The translations under genes and the position numbers were made by a program. From the NCBI GenBank assembly GCA_028023455.1, contig JAQFVV010006231.1:9562036-9626035 (forward strand): 64,000 nt of DNA. The letters run 5' to 3'. Source of the stretch: Epiperipatus broadwayi (taxonomy: Eukaryota; Onychophora; Udeonychophora; Euonychophora; Peripatidae). This document shows positions 50,635 through 63,201 of this stretch, piece by piece. The notes beneath the pieces are model-generated. The model made no database searches. It had not been told where the DNA came from and saw nothing but the letters and a program-made list of their open reading frames with translations. Each line of letters begins with the position of its first letter. The first letter of the stretch is position 1.

Positions 50635-51118
50635 AGGGGTGGACAAATAATGGCCCAAGGGCTACATGTGGCCTGCTAAGAGTTTTTATGCGGCCCTCCA
50701 AGACAATCAGAAAAATCCAACTTGAACTGAGATTTCCTTTCTGTGCATGAAGATTCATTTTCCACTATGATGGCCACATCAATACACATGCGCAGTGTAG
50801 ATATGATGTGCAATGCTTTTCCAGTTGATCTGGTTACTTTCAATTTTGTTTTTGCATTAGCAAATATATACATTTCCAACTTTATTGAAACTATGAACCC
50901 TCCAAAAAAATGTAAAATCGGTGATGAATGTCATGTGTTCAATGAAGAATGGACAAACATATATATTTTTTGGTAATACAGGGAATAAAGCAGTGTGTTT
51001 ATTGTGTCATGAAAAAAGGTGCAGCCCTCCTCTAACCTTTGCTTCCACAAAGTGGCCCCCCGATGTGGCCCTCCGCCAATGTCTGTGGCCCCTGAGCCAA
51101 GACAATTGCACACCCCTG
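50635..51118. mobile_element. Non-autonomous hAT transposon (484 bp), complete ends
   Basis: Begins CAGGGGTGGACAAATAATGG and ends TTGCACACCCCTG; the inverse of the end is CAGGGGTGTGCAATTGT, so the termini are inverted repeats of hAT type. It is flanked by 8-bp direct repeats GTATGGAC (50627-50634) and GTATAGAC (51119-51126), 7 of 8 identical, the duplication length made by hAT transposases. Subterminal GGCC-rich motifs (GGCCC, GGCCTG, GCGGCCCTCC on one side; GTGGCC repeated on the other) are the kind bound by hAT transposases. Only a scrap of the transposase gene is inside, so mobility would depend on a full-length relative elsewhere. Confidence 0.93.
50893..51019 (+). pseudogene. hAT transposase N-terminal fragment (BED-type zinc finger)
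   Basis: Inside the hAT element, a frame starting MNPPKKCKIGDE continues VFNEEWTNIYIF and then, after a one-base frame change near 50973, GNKAVCLLCHEKR. This follows the N-terminus of many animal hAT transposases and their domesticated relatives (ZBED and GTF2IRD2-like), where F...W...Y.F....GK.VCLIC. opens a BED zinc finger: the first two cysteines are present, the histidines are lost. Sequence after residue about 42 jumps to the 3' subterminal region, so most of the protein was deleted. It shows which autonomous family gave rise to the element. Not functional. Confidence 0.8.
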
Positions 51119-51174
51119 GTATAGACTATTAATTTTTTGATTTTGTATATGACATATAACACATGTGCATACAG

Positions 51175-51280
51175 TTGATGGATACTACACTATATGGTTA
51201 CATTATGTTATACGAAGTAGCTGAAATTGATGGATACTAAACTATATGGTTACATTATATTATACCAAGTAGCTGAAGCA
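51175..51280. repeat. Tandem duplication, 52-bp period, two copies
   Basis: TTGATGGATACTA.ACTATATGGTTACATTAT at 51175 recurs at 51227, each followed by AAGTAGCTGAA. Confidence 0.92.
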
Positions 51281-53315
51281 ATCATGCTTAGATATTAAAA
51301 TGGTCACACATTTTTTCTATCCATTTTTTTTTGAAAATGATCTTTTTGCATAAAATTACATTATTTGTTTTTTGCTCTTGGATATTAAATGCTAACTGTG
51401 CAAATCAAGATATATTATTTGTACAGACTGTAGAGAAATTACACTTCGTAAAATATTACTAATGTTATATTCTGAGTATCCTTTTGCTTTCTTTTCTGGG
51501 CTGATGCAATAGTGTTCTGACATGAGAGACTGCTGCCATATTTTTCTGTTGTCAAAACTTTTAAATTGTAATATACATATATTTTAAATATTTATAGGCA
51601 CTTGAGAATAAATAATTACTTTAGATATTCACATAGTATATGAATAAATCCATTTGACCTATTATTTTTTAAGTATTTAATCTATTCATTACTTTATGCA
51701 CATATATGAATTCGAGTCTTTGTATATATTTTGGTGATGCCAAGTTGGCTGATTCACAAGTGATTGAAAAAGAGAATGTTTCAAATTCATATAGTTGGTA
51801 ATTTTGTATGTTTTTTATTATTATTAATAGATTATGCAAATATATTTAATAAATTATATGCATTAATATATAACATAAATCATGGTTAAAGTTTAATTAG
51901 AAAATGAATTTGCTTTTTCATTTTATTGATCGTTGTCTATACTAGACAATCTGTTTTTGTGAACTAGATTCTGTTTTTAAAGTTGAAGAGTAATTAACTC
52001 TTTGATTACATTCATTGATTTGAATGTTTTTGAAATTGAAATTTAGTATAATATGTTTGTGTAAAGAAAAATAACCGATTGTTTATAAAAAACAAATCTA
52101 TAGTATATAAAGAAAAACTGATAAGTAAATTTAGTTAAAATTTAAACATTAATTGGAAAAAAGATTTTAACTGTATCACACAAGAAGCTTACAACGATGA
52201 ACTTTGTGGGTGAATGATTGTGTAACATAAAATTTAAATCTGTTCTAACAGCTATGGATACATGATATTTTAAATAATACTTAGGTTTTTTTTTTAAAAA
52301 AAATTTAAAAAAAAACCTATTTGAATTAGTTGTGTGAAACTTTTTTTTTTTATGAAACTAAATTTTTAATGGGATAACTTCAGCAAAATTTACATCTAGA
52401 TATATTTAGATAAGAAACTTATCGACAAGAAAATATTCTGTCATTCTGAAGATCATACTATTGTTTGAATAAATACAGCCGGTTACTATTATTAAAACAA
52501 TAATTAAGCATAACGTAATTCAAGTCAAGAAAGAAATCAGTACTACAAATGGCTCCACATATATTTCAAATTACAACTTGGAAGTTTGAACTAAGAATAC
52601 AGTTTATGCAAATGTCTAGCAAATTCATAATTTTTAAAATAATATATTGTTCACAGTTCACTAAATATTATTTTTAGAGATCCACAATTGATTAAAATAC
52701 TATTATTATTTTATTCTCTTTGATGTGTTATATATAAAAAAAAAAAACAGCACTTTTTTTTTTATCATCAAAAAATGGCCTCTCTAACAACATTTATATA
52801 AATTTGGATAAAAACAAGAAAGTACATATAACAGCAAATTTAGCAAGATTAATTCATAAAACTATGATTATGATACTTGCAGTATTGAAAGCCCTTAGCT
52901 TGAATAAAGATATTTCAAATTAATGTATGTTTTAACATTTATTTGAAATTACTTATTAAATTATATATAAATTACACTATGCACAATAATATAAAATCAG
53001 AAAGCTTTTGCAATTACTATAATATTAATTTTAATTGTTTCTTTAAATCTTTAACAATAATTTAACAAGTTAAACTCACCTAATCAAGACTAGTATTTTA
53101 GTAGTGGACCACTTCTTGTATATAAATTTTGATATTCATTACAGCTCTTAATTTAAATTTCGTATAATTTCCTTTACTACTTATACAATCAAACTGTAAG
53201 TAGCAAACTTTTATTTACTTTAAATGCTCTACAATTATGATTATTCCTGTGATCATTGTAGTCTCACATTTAGAACAAAAACATTCTCTCCATACCTTAG
53301 TGTCACTCAATGCAA
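51281..53315. other. AT-rich DNA; A/T-run palindrome
   Basis: 52283-52319 is an inverted repeat of the form AGGTTTTTT..AAAAAACCT. No gene recognised. Confidence 0.5.
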
Positions 53316-53750
53316 GCCATAGCAATTAATGGATGTTAGAAGGTTTGTGCATCAAAATCCCTGTATAGTGCTTATTCATGTTAGAAGGTTTGTGCATCAA
53401 AATCCCTGTATTCAGGATCCCATGCAACACTCCACCCAGCAGCCACCTTTTATCATTTTAGTTTACTATAAAGCAATGAACCCAAATCTGAAAACACAAT
53501 GTTGTTTTCAATCCAAGCTAATTACTTTGTATAGTCATATATATCTCAATCTATAATAAACTGAAAAGGTAAAACGTGACTTCTGGAGGATTGTATTAGA
53601 TCCTAAGATCTAGGTGTAGTCCTTCCAGATCCAAGTCTCCTCAGTGATGAAAGCTACAAGCTAAAAATTAGTCTGGAGATATTGAACAAATAGACATTAG
53701 ATAGGGATTTTGATGCACAATCCTTCTAATATCCATTGATTACTATGGCA
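53316..53750. mobile_element. Repeat family A copy 4, with 50-bp terminal inverted repeats
   Basis: The first 50 bp (53316-53365: GCCATAGCAATTAATGGATG ...) and last 50 bp (53701-53750) are inverted copies at about 85-90% identity by eye. The inner part of the left terminus (ATGTTAGAAGGTTTGTGCAT) is repeated 45 bp later at 53378. The interior has the family blocks CAGCAGCCACCTTTT (53438) and CCTCAGTGATGAAAGCTACA followed by TTAGTCTGG (53639-53675). No transposase, no clear target duplication. Likely a MITE-like element; the superfamily is unknown. Confidence 0.75.
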
Positions 53751-53909
53751 TAGATTGAGAACACATAAAAAATGGTCACATGATGTTTTAGTCTCATATT
53801 TCTAAACTAATTCAGTCAGATATTGTCAAGGTAAGTAAATGAGTATAAATTGTATACCCATTAATTAGTTAGCAATATACTCTTACGATCATCATCATCA
53901 TCATCATCA

Positions 53910-56871
53910 TCAACCATTATCAATCCACTGCAGGATGAAGGTCTCTCCAAGTTTAATCCATCTTCTCCGATCTTTAGCTTCTCTTTTCCACAACACCCCT
54001 GCACATTTTCTTATTTCATCCATCCATCTCACATGTGGTCTCTTTCTGGGTCTTTTACAATCTCTTGGAATCCAGTTTAAAATTTCATTGTCCATCTATT
54101 ATCATTTCTTCTAGCAATATGTCCAGCCCAACTCCATTTCAATCTTTTAATTTTTTCAATAAGGTCAGTAACACCTGTTTGTTGTCTTACCCATACATTG
54201 CATTTTCGATCTCTTCTTGTTACTCCCAACATACATCTCTCCATACTCCTTTGAGTGGTCTGAAGTCTCTGTATTGCTCTTCTATTAAGTGTCCAAGTCT
54301 CAGATCCATAAGTAAGAACTGGTAAAACACATTTGTTAAAAACCATTCTTTTCAAACACATAGGCATATTTCCTTTTAGTATCAAGTTATTTCTACCAAA
54401 AGCACTCCAACCAAGTTTAATTCTATGATTAATTTCCTCCATTATGTTTCCATCTGTATTAATAATCTGACCTAGGTATTTGTAACTGTTAACTTCTTCT
54501 AATTCTTCATAATCAATCTTTATTTTCATATTTTGAGCAAATCGATTAAACATTACTTTAGTCTTTTTAACATTTATCTTTAGTCCTACTTTTCTACTTT
54601 CATCTGCTAACTCCTGCAACATTTCCTGCAGCTCTGAAGCATTATTTTCAAAAACAACTACATCATCTGCAAAATCTAAATGACTTAAATACTCTCCATT
54701 TACTTTCATTCCTTTAGTTTCCCATTTTAATCCACAAAATACTTCTTGCAGCACTGCTGTAAAAAGTTTTGGAGATATGGAGTCACCTTGCCTTACACCT
54801 TTCTCAATGTTGATTTTTCCAGTATCATTATGTAATCTAATTGTTGCTGTTGCATTTTTATAAATATTCTTTAAAATATGACAATATCCTGGATCTATAC
54901 CTTGATGATCCAATGCTTTAATCATTGAAGAAATGTGTATAGAATCGAATGCCTTTTCATAATCTACAAATCCAAAACATAATGACAACTCATATTCATT
55001 TGTCCTTTCTATGACTTCTCTCAATACCTGGATATGATCTATTGTACTAAAACCACTTTTAAATCCAGCTTGTTCTCTTGGTTGGTGGAAATCCAAAGTT
55101 CTCTGTAGACGAGTTGTAATTATCTTGGTAAAAATTTTATATAAAACTGATAAAAGACTGACAGGACTGTAATTTCTAATATCTTCTTTATCACCTTTTT
55201 TAAATATTAATATTATTACTGCATTCTTCCAATCTTCCGGTACATCTTTATCATTTAGACATTTGGTATATAACTTTGCTAAAATTGTTTCTATTTCTTC
55301 ACCTCCTTCTTTTAATATATCAATTATAATTCTATCATTTCCTGGAGCCTTTCCTTTCCTTTCTTCATACATTTAATTGCATGTCTCACTTCTTCATTTA
55401 AAATTCTGGGCAATTCAGAAGATGTAATAGATATAGGAGGTACTTGTTCTTTATTACTATATAATTCTTGATAAAAATCTTCTACCAATTTCATGATGTC
55501 ATCTCTCTTTTTAGTAATAATTCCATCTTTTTTTCTTATTGCAGATATAAATTTCCTACCAATACCAAAATGTTGTTTAACATTCTTGAGACTTTTATTT
55601 TCTTCTACAGCTTTCCTTGCTATTTCACAGTTATACTTTCTTATATCATTTTCAACTTTTTTCCGTACCATTTTACAAAATTCGAGATATTCAATTCTTT
55701 TTAATACATCATTTTTGTATATCTTCATATTCCTTCTTTTCTTCATAAATTCTCTAGTCTCAGTAGAAATTTTATTAGTCAATTGCTGCTTTTTTCTACC
55801 AGCTATCTTTGTTGCAGTTTTTAAAAGTGTATCAGTTATTTTCATATTAATTTCATTCAAATCTGAATCATGTTCAAAATCTCCTAACACTTGAAACCTA
55901 TTTGTAAGTTCTAATTTAAATTCATTAGAATGTTTCTGAAGATTAGGAACATCAACTGTAAATATTGTTTTTCTCAATAATTTTTGTCTCTCTAGTTTTA
56001 CATTAACACATAACTTACACCTTACTAATCGATGATCACTTCCTGTGTTAAATTTATTAAGAACATTACAATCTTGAAATATGTATTTCCTGTTAGTCAA
56101 AATATAATCCAATTCTGCTGTACCTTCATTTGGATGCTTCAATGTCCATTTCCTTTTAACATTTTTCTCAAAAAATGAATTCATAATATAAAGTTTTTCT
56201 TTTTCTGCAAACTCCACAAGTCTATGTCCTCTCTCATTTCTACTACCATAACCAAAATTACCTACAGCGATTTCATCTTTCATTTGTCTACCAATTCTAG
56301 CATTAAAGTCTCCCATAACAATTTTAAAATGTTGTTTACTCTGATCAAAAGCCTTTTGTACATCCATATAAAAATCTTCTACTACTTCATCACTATGAGA
56401 ACTTGTTGGGGCATAAACCTGAATTATCTGCATTTGGTATCTGCTATTAAGTTGTATAACTAATCTTGCAACTCTGTCCGATACACCATCAATCTCCACA
56501 ATATTGTTCTTCCACTTTTTATTTATAATGAATCCTACTCCACTTGTATTTCCAATATGTGTGCCTTTATAATAGAGTATATGTCCACTTTTTAAATCAA
56601 TTGTTTCTTCACCTTTTCTTCTAACTTCACAAAGTCCAATAATGTCCCATTTAATATAAGACAATTCTTCTTCTAATTCTTGCAATCTTCCTTCACTTGA
56701 AAGTGATCTGCAGTTGTAAGTACCTAAATAAAAAGTCATCATCAAATGGCAGCCTGGGTCCACAATCAGGGGATTCTTAGCACCCTCCGCCTTTGGCCAC
56801 CAACCGCTGCCTTGGTTGGTGACTTTACAGCCTCCTGGGAATAAGGGCCATGCTTTATTTTTGTCTGTCAT
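53910..56871 (-). pseudogene. RTE endonuclease-reverse transcriptase, two frameshifts
   Basis: Encodes the protein that nicks target DNA and reverse-transcribes the element's own RNA at the nick. The first open piece (56871-55324, 515 residues) is the apurinic-type endonuclease plus linker: LGTYNCRS (residues 49-56), LCEVRR (80-85), SGVGFII (110-116), QVYAPT (151-156), VMGDFNAR (185-192), AELDYILT (252-259), GSDHRLV (277-283). The second piece (55372-54077, 431 residues) is the RT: KAPGNDRI (8-15), [10 protein letters not shown] (101-110), FVDYEKAFDS (135-144), RQGDSISPKLF (184-194), catalytic FADD (224-227), GLKINVKKTK (253-262), then the TYGSETWTL region. The third (54095-53910) is the C-terminus, ending QWIDNG. 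A 5-bp GGAAA duplication near 55362 breaks the frame just before the first RT motif, and a 1-bp loss near 54083 removes the C-terminus. All visible catalytic motifs are intact. The start at 56871 is conserved in the 21-kb copy. Confidence 0.93.
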
Positions 56872-57197
56872 AATTGTATATATTTATTGGAAAAATATTT
56901 ATCATTTACACAAACATTCATTCTGCCTTATCAGGCACTGAGAAGAAAGACCATGGTGTTTCTCGATCTTAAACTCAGAGATAAAAAGCCAATAAACTCA
57001 CCACGCTGGCTAATGCGTGTTGGTGAGCAGCCCATCCATGTTCGTATACTATATGAATAATCACATAGTAATAACAGCTGCAACGACAAGAACGTATGGA
57101 GTGGACATTAGGAATTTGCCCTGCTCGGTTCCTTTAAGGCCTCCAAGAGGAATCAAAGGGTCTCCTTTCAGTTAATAGCAAACTCCTTTCTGCAGCC
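56872..57197 (-). promoter_or_regulatory. 5' untranslated leader of the RTE element
   Basis: The 326 bp between the 5' target-site duplication and the first ATG are part of the element and clearly GC- and CpG-richer than the flanking genome. RTE-type elements need an internal promoter to be transcribed from new sites, so this is the likely place, but no specific promoter motif was identified. Only its last 47 bp are shared with the 21-kb copy, which is 5'-truncated. Confidence 0.6.
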
Positions 57198-57208
57198 ACT
57201 CTTACGAT

Positions 57209-60200
57209 ACTCATAGAAAATAGTATTGCTATATTATATATGTTAAAAAAAAGTTGGTGAAATATTTATAGAAAATAAGTTATAGGTTAAAACCTCATCC
57301 AATGTGGAGTTCCAAAAGTCAAAATACTTTTTTTGTAATATATACAAACACATATTCTTACAATTTACTTTGGAATCTTGATATTATTGTAACCTACGAT
57401 ATTTGAAACAAATCTGAAAATTAAATTTTTGTTTGTTTTTATTATTAATAGCAATAACAACAACAACAACAACAGTCAACATTTAATAAACGTTACATAG
57501 GCAATATTTTAAAATTTCCGGTTTATAAATTTGCATTCACTTTTGAAAAATAAATAAATTAATAACTGAAATAATTAATTCAGTTTTAATAATAACATTT
57601 TATAGAACATATGTTTATGCATATTTTTTTACATTTTGGCAAAACTTAACCACACTATTTAAGATATTTCTGCATATACATATATAAATAGAATATTTTT
57701 TAAATCTTCTAATTAATTTGATTAACTTTTTTTAAAGGATACGAGCAAGACGACAATTCTTCAGATTGAATAATCTGCCATAGATAAAAAAAATATGAGA
57801 TATATATATACATTTTTGTAATCAATATAAAAACCAATTAATTTTCTTTATAAAGTCTATTTAATAAAATGTAAACAATAACTAATCAATATAAAGCAAG
57901 GAGATATTTCAAATCATTTTTGATAAAATAATTATTACAAAATTTAATAAACAAACAGCTAACATTAATCCTCAATAAAGTTATTTTAAAGTAAATGAAC
58001 TGGGATCAAATACTTTCATTTTCTTCTAATCAACGTATCTTTTTACATCTTTTAGTATGTCTAACATCATATATGTATAAAATTAATATTGTCAATCAAA
58101 TCTACAAAAACTGACACAAACAATATCTAGCATTAACTGTCCTAAAATTGACAACAATCTTTATGGCAACTCCCATCTCTTAATTGATTTCAATCTAGTA
58201 ATCAATTAGTTGACAGATAGATTACATTCTGCAACTCAAAGCCACTTAGATGCCTAGAAATCCAACATTTCCTTTTACTGTTTCCAAATGTTATTATTAT
58301 TAATACAGCCTAGATTCCCTGCTTAACACTGGTTTCACTGTAAAATAGGAAGTTTGATTGTTATTGTAGAAGTTATTATTACTGCATTAAAAAATAATAA
58401 TAAACAATTATAGCATTATGTTATTTGTATGCAACACATTAACAAACCAGTCAAATACAATCATATCCCCAATTCCTTTACATTTCTCTTGTTTATTGTT
58501 CAATTCTATTTTAATTATTACTTTCGACAAAATTTAGACTCTTTCTCATCTTTAACCTCATGAAGTTCTTTGTTTAAACTTTAAATAAAATAATTTAATC
58601 CTTTTTAATACATCCACTCCATATCATTTACATAAGTGATTCACTGATTTGCTACAAATCATAGACTGTTAGATTGTTGCCATTTATCTTAACTTTACAT
58701 TTTCATGCTTTAATATTCATTTAAAATATGTAAGATATTGCCCAACTCCTTTTTATACAAATTCAACAGAGATTTCATTTAAATCTCCCCATTTGTATTT
58801 TATCTACATTAGAAATTCTTTTACGAGTATCATAATTTTTATCTCCTCATTTTCTTTATCAATACAATAAGTATTTTCATACAAACTGCAATTACATTTT
58901 CACCATTGGTTCAGACAATCTGTATATTTTACCTCAAGAACTATATAACTTACAAAAATCTTTTACTGAAACCTAAATCGTTACATCCCATTTTCCTGAT
59001 AAGTCTCTCTATTTAACACATTTCAATTCTTCCAAAACTATTTACTTTAATCTGCCCTTTTATTTCTTCATCCTGATGATTTAAATGTAATTTTATAAAC
59101 ATTTTATTTAAACTTTTCTCCCTCTTACTAGAATTATTTGCAAAGTGCATGATTTGAAATCCTTTCTAATTTTACTAATGTTCTCACTCCTTTATTATTT
59201 CTACTTCTGCTATAGAATTACATGTATCAACATTACAATAGTTTCTGAGATTAGCTAAACTTGATATTATTTTTGTAAGGCTTTTTTGATATTGTAAATC
59301 ACAATCCTTTTAATAAAAAGTTATAGATATTTGAATACACAACTCACAAAGTTTTTTTTTTTTTTTTTAACATTTGGATATATTCATAAGAATCATTTTT
59401 AGCATTTTTTTACTTTTAATTTATTCTATTCTTATTTCTTACTTCAATACCAAAATTTAGCAATTTTTTTTCTACAGTGAAAAATATATTCATTCCTAGG
59501 AAAATAGATACTTTAAATATTTTGATCTGGTTATATGAACACTGTATGTTTTATATAATTATTTTCTAACAAATTAATATAATAGAAACTGTATAGTGAT
59601 ATGTAATTCAGGTATTCATTAAAAAGAACTCTATTTTCTGGCTAGAAGAATATTTTAAATAACCCATTGCATACAACAGATTTATCCAACAGCCCTTTAT
59701 TAATAATCAGTGAAGAAGAAGGGTAGTATACCAGAAATTAATTGCTTACACAACATAATAATTACCTAAGTCTAAAATTATATTTGTTTAAAGTTTTTGA
59801 TAATGTAAATTGTAATACAATGGCTAATCTGATTATTTTATTTTATTTAAAGACCAGATTTAAAAAAGAAGAAACTTTGCAATTTAAATAAAATGATTCA
59901 ATTAATAATGTTGGAATGCTGCAATAAGATGTAGATAGATGTCTCTGAATGCTGGCAAACATTTCTTATTTACAAAGAAAATGACTTTACGATGAACATC
60001 ATTTAAATGAAAAGCTCTTGTTTTTACATTTTTTTTTTTTGAAAAATTCAAATTTTATTAAATAAAAATAATATTTGATTATGGACTTCTTCTATAGTTA
60101 ACTAAAGGGAATGCATAAGGAAGACTAAAAAGATTATTGAACATCAGAATAGAGCCATTACTTAATAAAATTTGATCAGGGCAAAAATTAAGTGTAAAAT

Positions 60201-61574
60201 GAAGACAGTTTATTAAATATTGAATAATACATAATGTAAACAAAAATAAGAATACATTTTCATTAAATAATAAGAATAACAATAAAATCTTAAAAAAATA
60301 ATTGTAGATTACATTATAAAAAAAAATAAAGATAATAAAATAAATTATATAAGTCATGTAATTTTCAAGCACCAAGTGGATCCAGCAAAGTGACTGCATT
60401 GAACTAATTTTAACACAGATTTGTTAAATCTCAGAATTCCTTCATACATCTCTAGTTTCTAAGTCTACTGAGCCTAATTGTTCACACAAAAAAGAAATAA
60501 TTTTCATACCACACAAAATATCTCAAAATGATTTAATCTAATTGGTCTATATTTTATTAAATTCTCTCTGCTTTTTCTAATGAGGTTTCAATTCCAACGC
60601 TTATATATACCTGCGATGAATGAAATTTAATTATCAGACCCACATCTAAAAGAATAGAATGATAAATGTGTATCATGACTCTAAATCAGACAATTTGATT
60701 CCTGATAAAGCTGAAGATCTGATTTCAAAGCTTATCTGAGATATACTTCATGACAATTAACAGGCTCACTATTCACACCCCAAAACCATTCAAATAAAAT
60801 TAAAGTGAAGTTGCAATATTCACTGTACCAATATACACTACTTAAATTATATGCTATCCAAATATATGTATAACAAAAAATAAAAACATTAAAATTAATT
60901 AAAATACAACATGGTAGCAGCTATTTTTTTCATCTCGGAGAACAATGTACAATCAGATTTATTAATAATAATGTTACTATGGGTTACATTGAATGCACAT
61001 ATACCTTATTCTTGATTTCTCTCATATTTTCCAAATTATGATGTGATACAGAATTTTCTATAATAAATACTTTGTAAGTATAAAACTAAAAGTTTTATGA
61101 AATTTAAAAAAAGATTGTAAAATATCTTTCTTAAGTAATAAATGAAGGTTATGAGCGAACACACACAATAAATAAATATGTAAATGCGCTCCCTCAATTT
61201 ATTATTAATAACTAACTACATAATTATTTTTATAATTTTGTTTATACTATAATTTTACTTTATACATGCATACTATATACATAAATATGTGTGTGTGTTG
61301 ACAAATACTGTATATCTGTAACTTAAAAAATAATATTTATTCTATTTAACCAAAACTTAACAAAATGTGAGTTATTACACATTCTGTGTGCAAAGAATAC
61401 TTGGAACAAAATATAGCAGATATTGTGGCTCTGTGTAATACTTAAATAGATATCACTTATAACCATAGAAATCATCTGATGTGTCTAATACATTTCATAA
61501 CATTTTAACATATATTCAAAAAGTGTTAATAATACTTAGCGAATAATATTAGAATTGATCTAGTATAAATAACA

Positions 61575-61575
<1 letters not shown>
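57209..61575. other. AT-rich DNA, no gene seen
   Basis: (AAC)n near 57453-57473, a T-run at about 59351-59368, scattered (TA)n. Open frames such as 60399-60079 are AT-driven (F, I, L, Y runs). No gene supported. Confidence 0.55.

Positions 61576-61619
<44 letters not shown>
61576..61619. repeat. (AT)n microsatellite
   Basis: A pure dinucleotide run of about 22 units; the longest uninterrupted one in the window. Confidence 0.96.
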
Positions 61620-61622
<3 letters not shown>

Positions 61623-63201
61623 TCCTGTAGGACAATCAATGTGATCACATTATAGGTATAGAGATTAGTTAAAATAATTTTATACCTGGAAAATATTATT
61701 AAAAGCAGCACGATCCTATATATATGTGGACAAAATAATCTTTTTTCAAAAAACATTCCACAATGAAACATTTCCATTTTTATATTAAAAAAAATGAGTT
61801 TCAAATCAAACTATTCACAACTACATACAGATGAAATTTAAAAAAGAAGCATACAAGTCCAGATATTTCTATACTCTTGCTTTAAAGGGCTAGTAGAGTC
61901 AGAGGAAATTATGTTAAGAAAGAAATGTCTATTTTAAATTCATTAGTAATTTGTTTACTTTATATAACAATTTAGAAATGATTTACCGATCTTTTCTTGC
62001 ATTATAAATTTAAATACTGTTTTCAAATATGGTTTCTCTCCTTTGCCTGAATGTGATATTTTTAATTCAGTATATTTATATCTAAGTGGGTATATTAAAA
62101 TTAATGTACACATACGCACATATATAACTATATCAAATTACGAAATCTGCATCGTCTGGTAAATGTAAATTTTGTTTATTCTCAATCCAGTAATGGTATT
62201 TTTCTCTGCAGGGAATGTTAATAAGAAATGTTGAAATCTTAAAATATAAAAGCAAAATTCAATTAGAAATCCAATCAATACTATACTTATAAAAAAGAGG
62301 GAAAATATGCACTTTATATATAAAAACTTATGATTAAATATTTTTTCTTTATCAATATACAATATACACTATTAGTAAAATGAGTATAGGAATTTCAGAA
62401 TGTTTATAAACACTTTATACATTTGTCAACTAAATGCACAATTTTCACAAACAAATTTTTATTTAAAAGACAACAATTCTACCATTTATTTTTTTGTAAT
62501 GTTGCATATTATAAAATACTGCAGTTTAATGGGAATGGAAAATAGACCATTACGTTTTGATAAAAAGAGCAAGACTAATATGATAACATTGAAATCTGAA
62601 AAGGTCAGTGAAGTGCAAAGTGCATGAGGAAGACAATATGGAATTAAAAAATCTTCTGAGTATTAAATTAAAAAAACAACAACCATGCACAACAGCAATA
62701 GAACAAGTAAGAAAAAATTGGATTCGATGAACATTAAATCAAAACTGAAAATTATTTCTATGTATAAGTCTAGGCCCACATAAATATTTATGTTTTCTGA
62801 AAAAAAAAAACACAAACAAACAAATACACTAGTTTCAATGTCAACACTTTACACATAAATAATGAATATCATGTATCTCAACAACTTTTATCTATTTGTA
62901 TAACATTAACCTGAATAAATATTTTAAAGAGAAACAAATAAAAGTTTCATAAAGAATTATATAGTTTCATATTTTCCATTTTTAAGTATAGGTCAAAATT
63001 AACTTATGAACATTTTTTACTCTAGTTTTCTTAGTTAAAATATTTAAAAGCAAAGCAATATGCAACTGTTAAAATAAAAAAACAAACAAAAACACAAATA
63101 ATAAATTCAAAATTAAGTCCTTTTAGTAGAAATATATATATACTTTTCTAATAAGACATTAAAAAAAATTAATAAACTAAGTAATAAAAAAAATTGGGTG
63201 G
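61620..63201. other. AT-rich DNA; weak exon-like patch
   Basis: At 62527-62602 (+) a CAG precedes an open stretch reading MGMENRPLRFDKKSKTNM.. and ending GAAAAG before GTCAGTG, a passable acceptor/donor pair. Composition is less AT-biased than neighbours. Too little to call an exon. Several A-runs follow. Confidence 0.35.

Larger units (their letters stand above)
53889..57197 (-). mobile_element. Full-length RTE-clade LINE retrotransposon with target-site duplications
   Basis: About 3.3 kb, the usual size for RTE elements, which have one long endonuclease-RT frame, a short 3' UTR and a simple-repeat tail in place of poly-A. All of these are seen: the coding part 56871-53910, almost no 3' UTR, and a (TGA)n tail (53908-53889 on the minus strand). 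The 11-bp direct repeat ACTCTTACGAT lies at 53879-53889 and 57198-57208, exactly bracketing the element, so the insertion is complete and fairly recent. Three other copies in the window (1-1745, 21408-24325, 28999-29776) belong to the same family. The last base of the left duplication overlaps the tail by microhomology. Confidence 0.95.

Noticed and set aside
50743-50976. 77-residue frame taken as a gene of its own
   Set aside because: It lies wholly inside the hAT element; only its last third (from MNPPKK) corresponds to transposase sequence, the rest being non-coding element DNA.
61526-61804. 92-residue minus-strand frame
   Set aside because: Its centre is the translated (AT)n microsatellite; the rest has random AT-rich composition.
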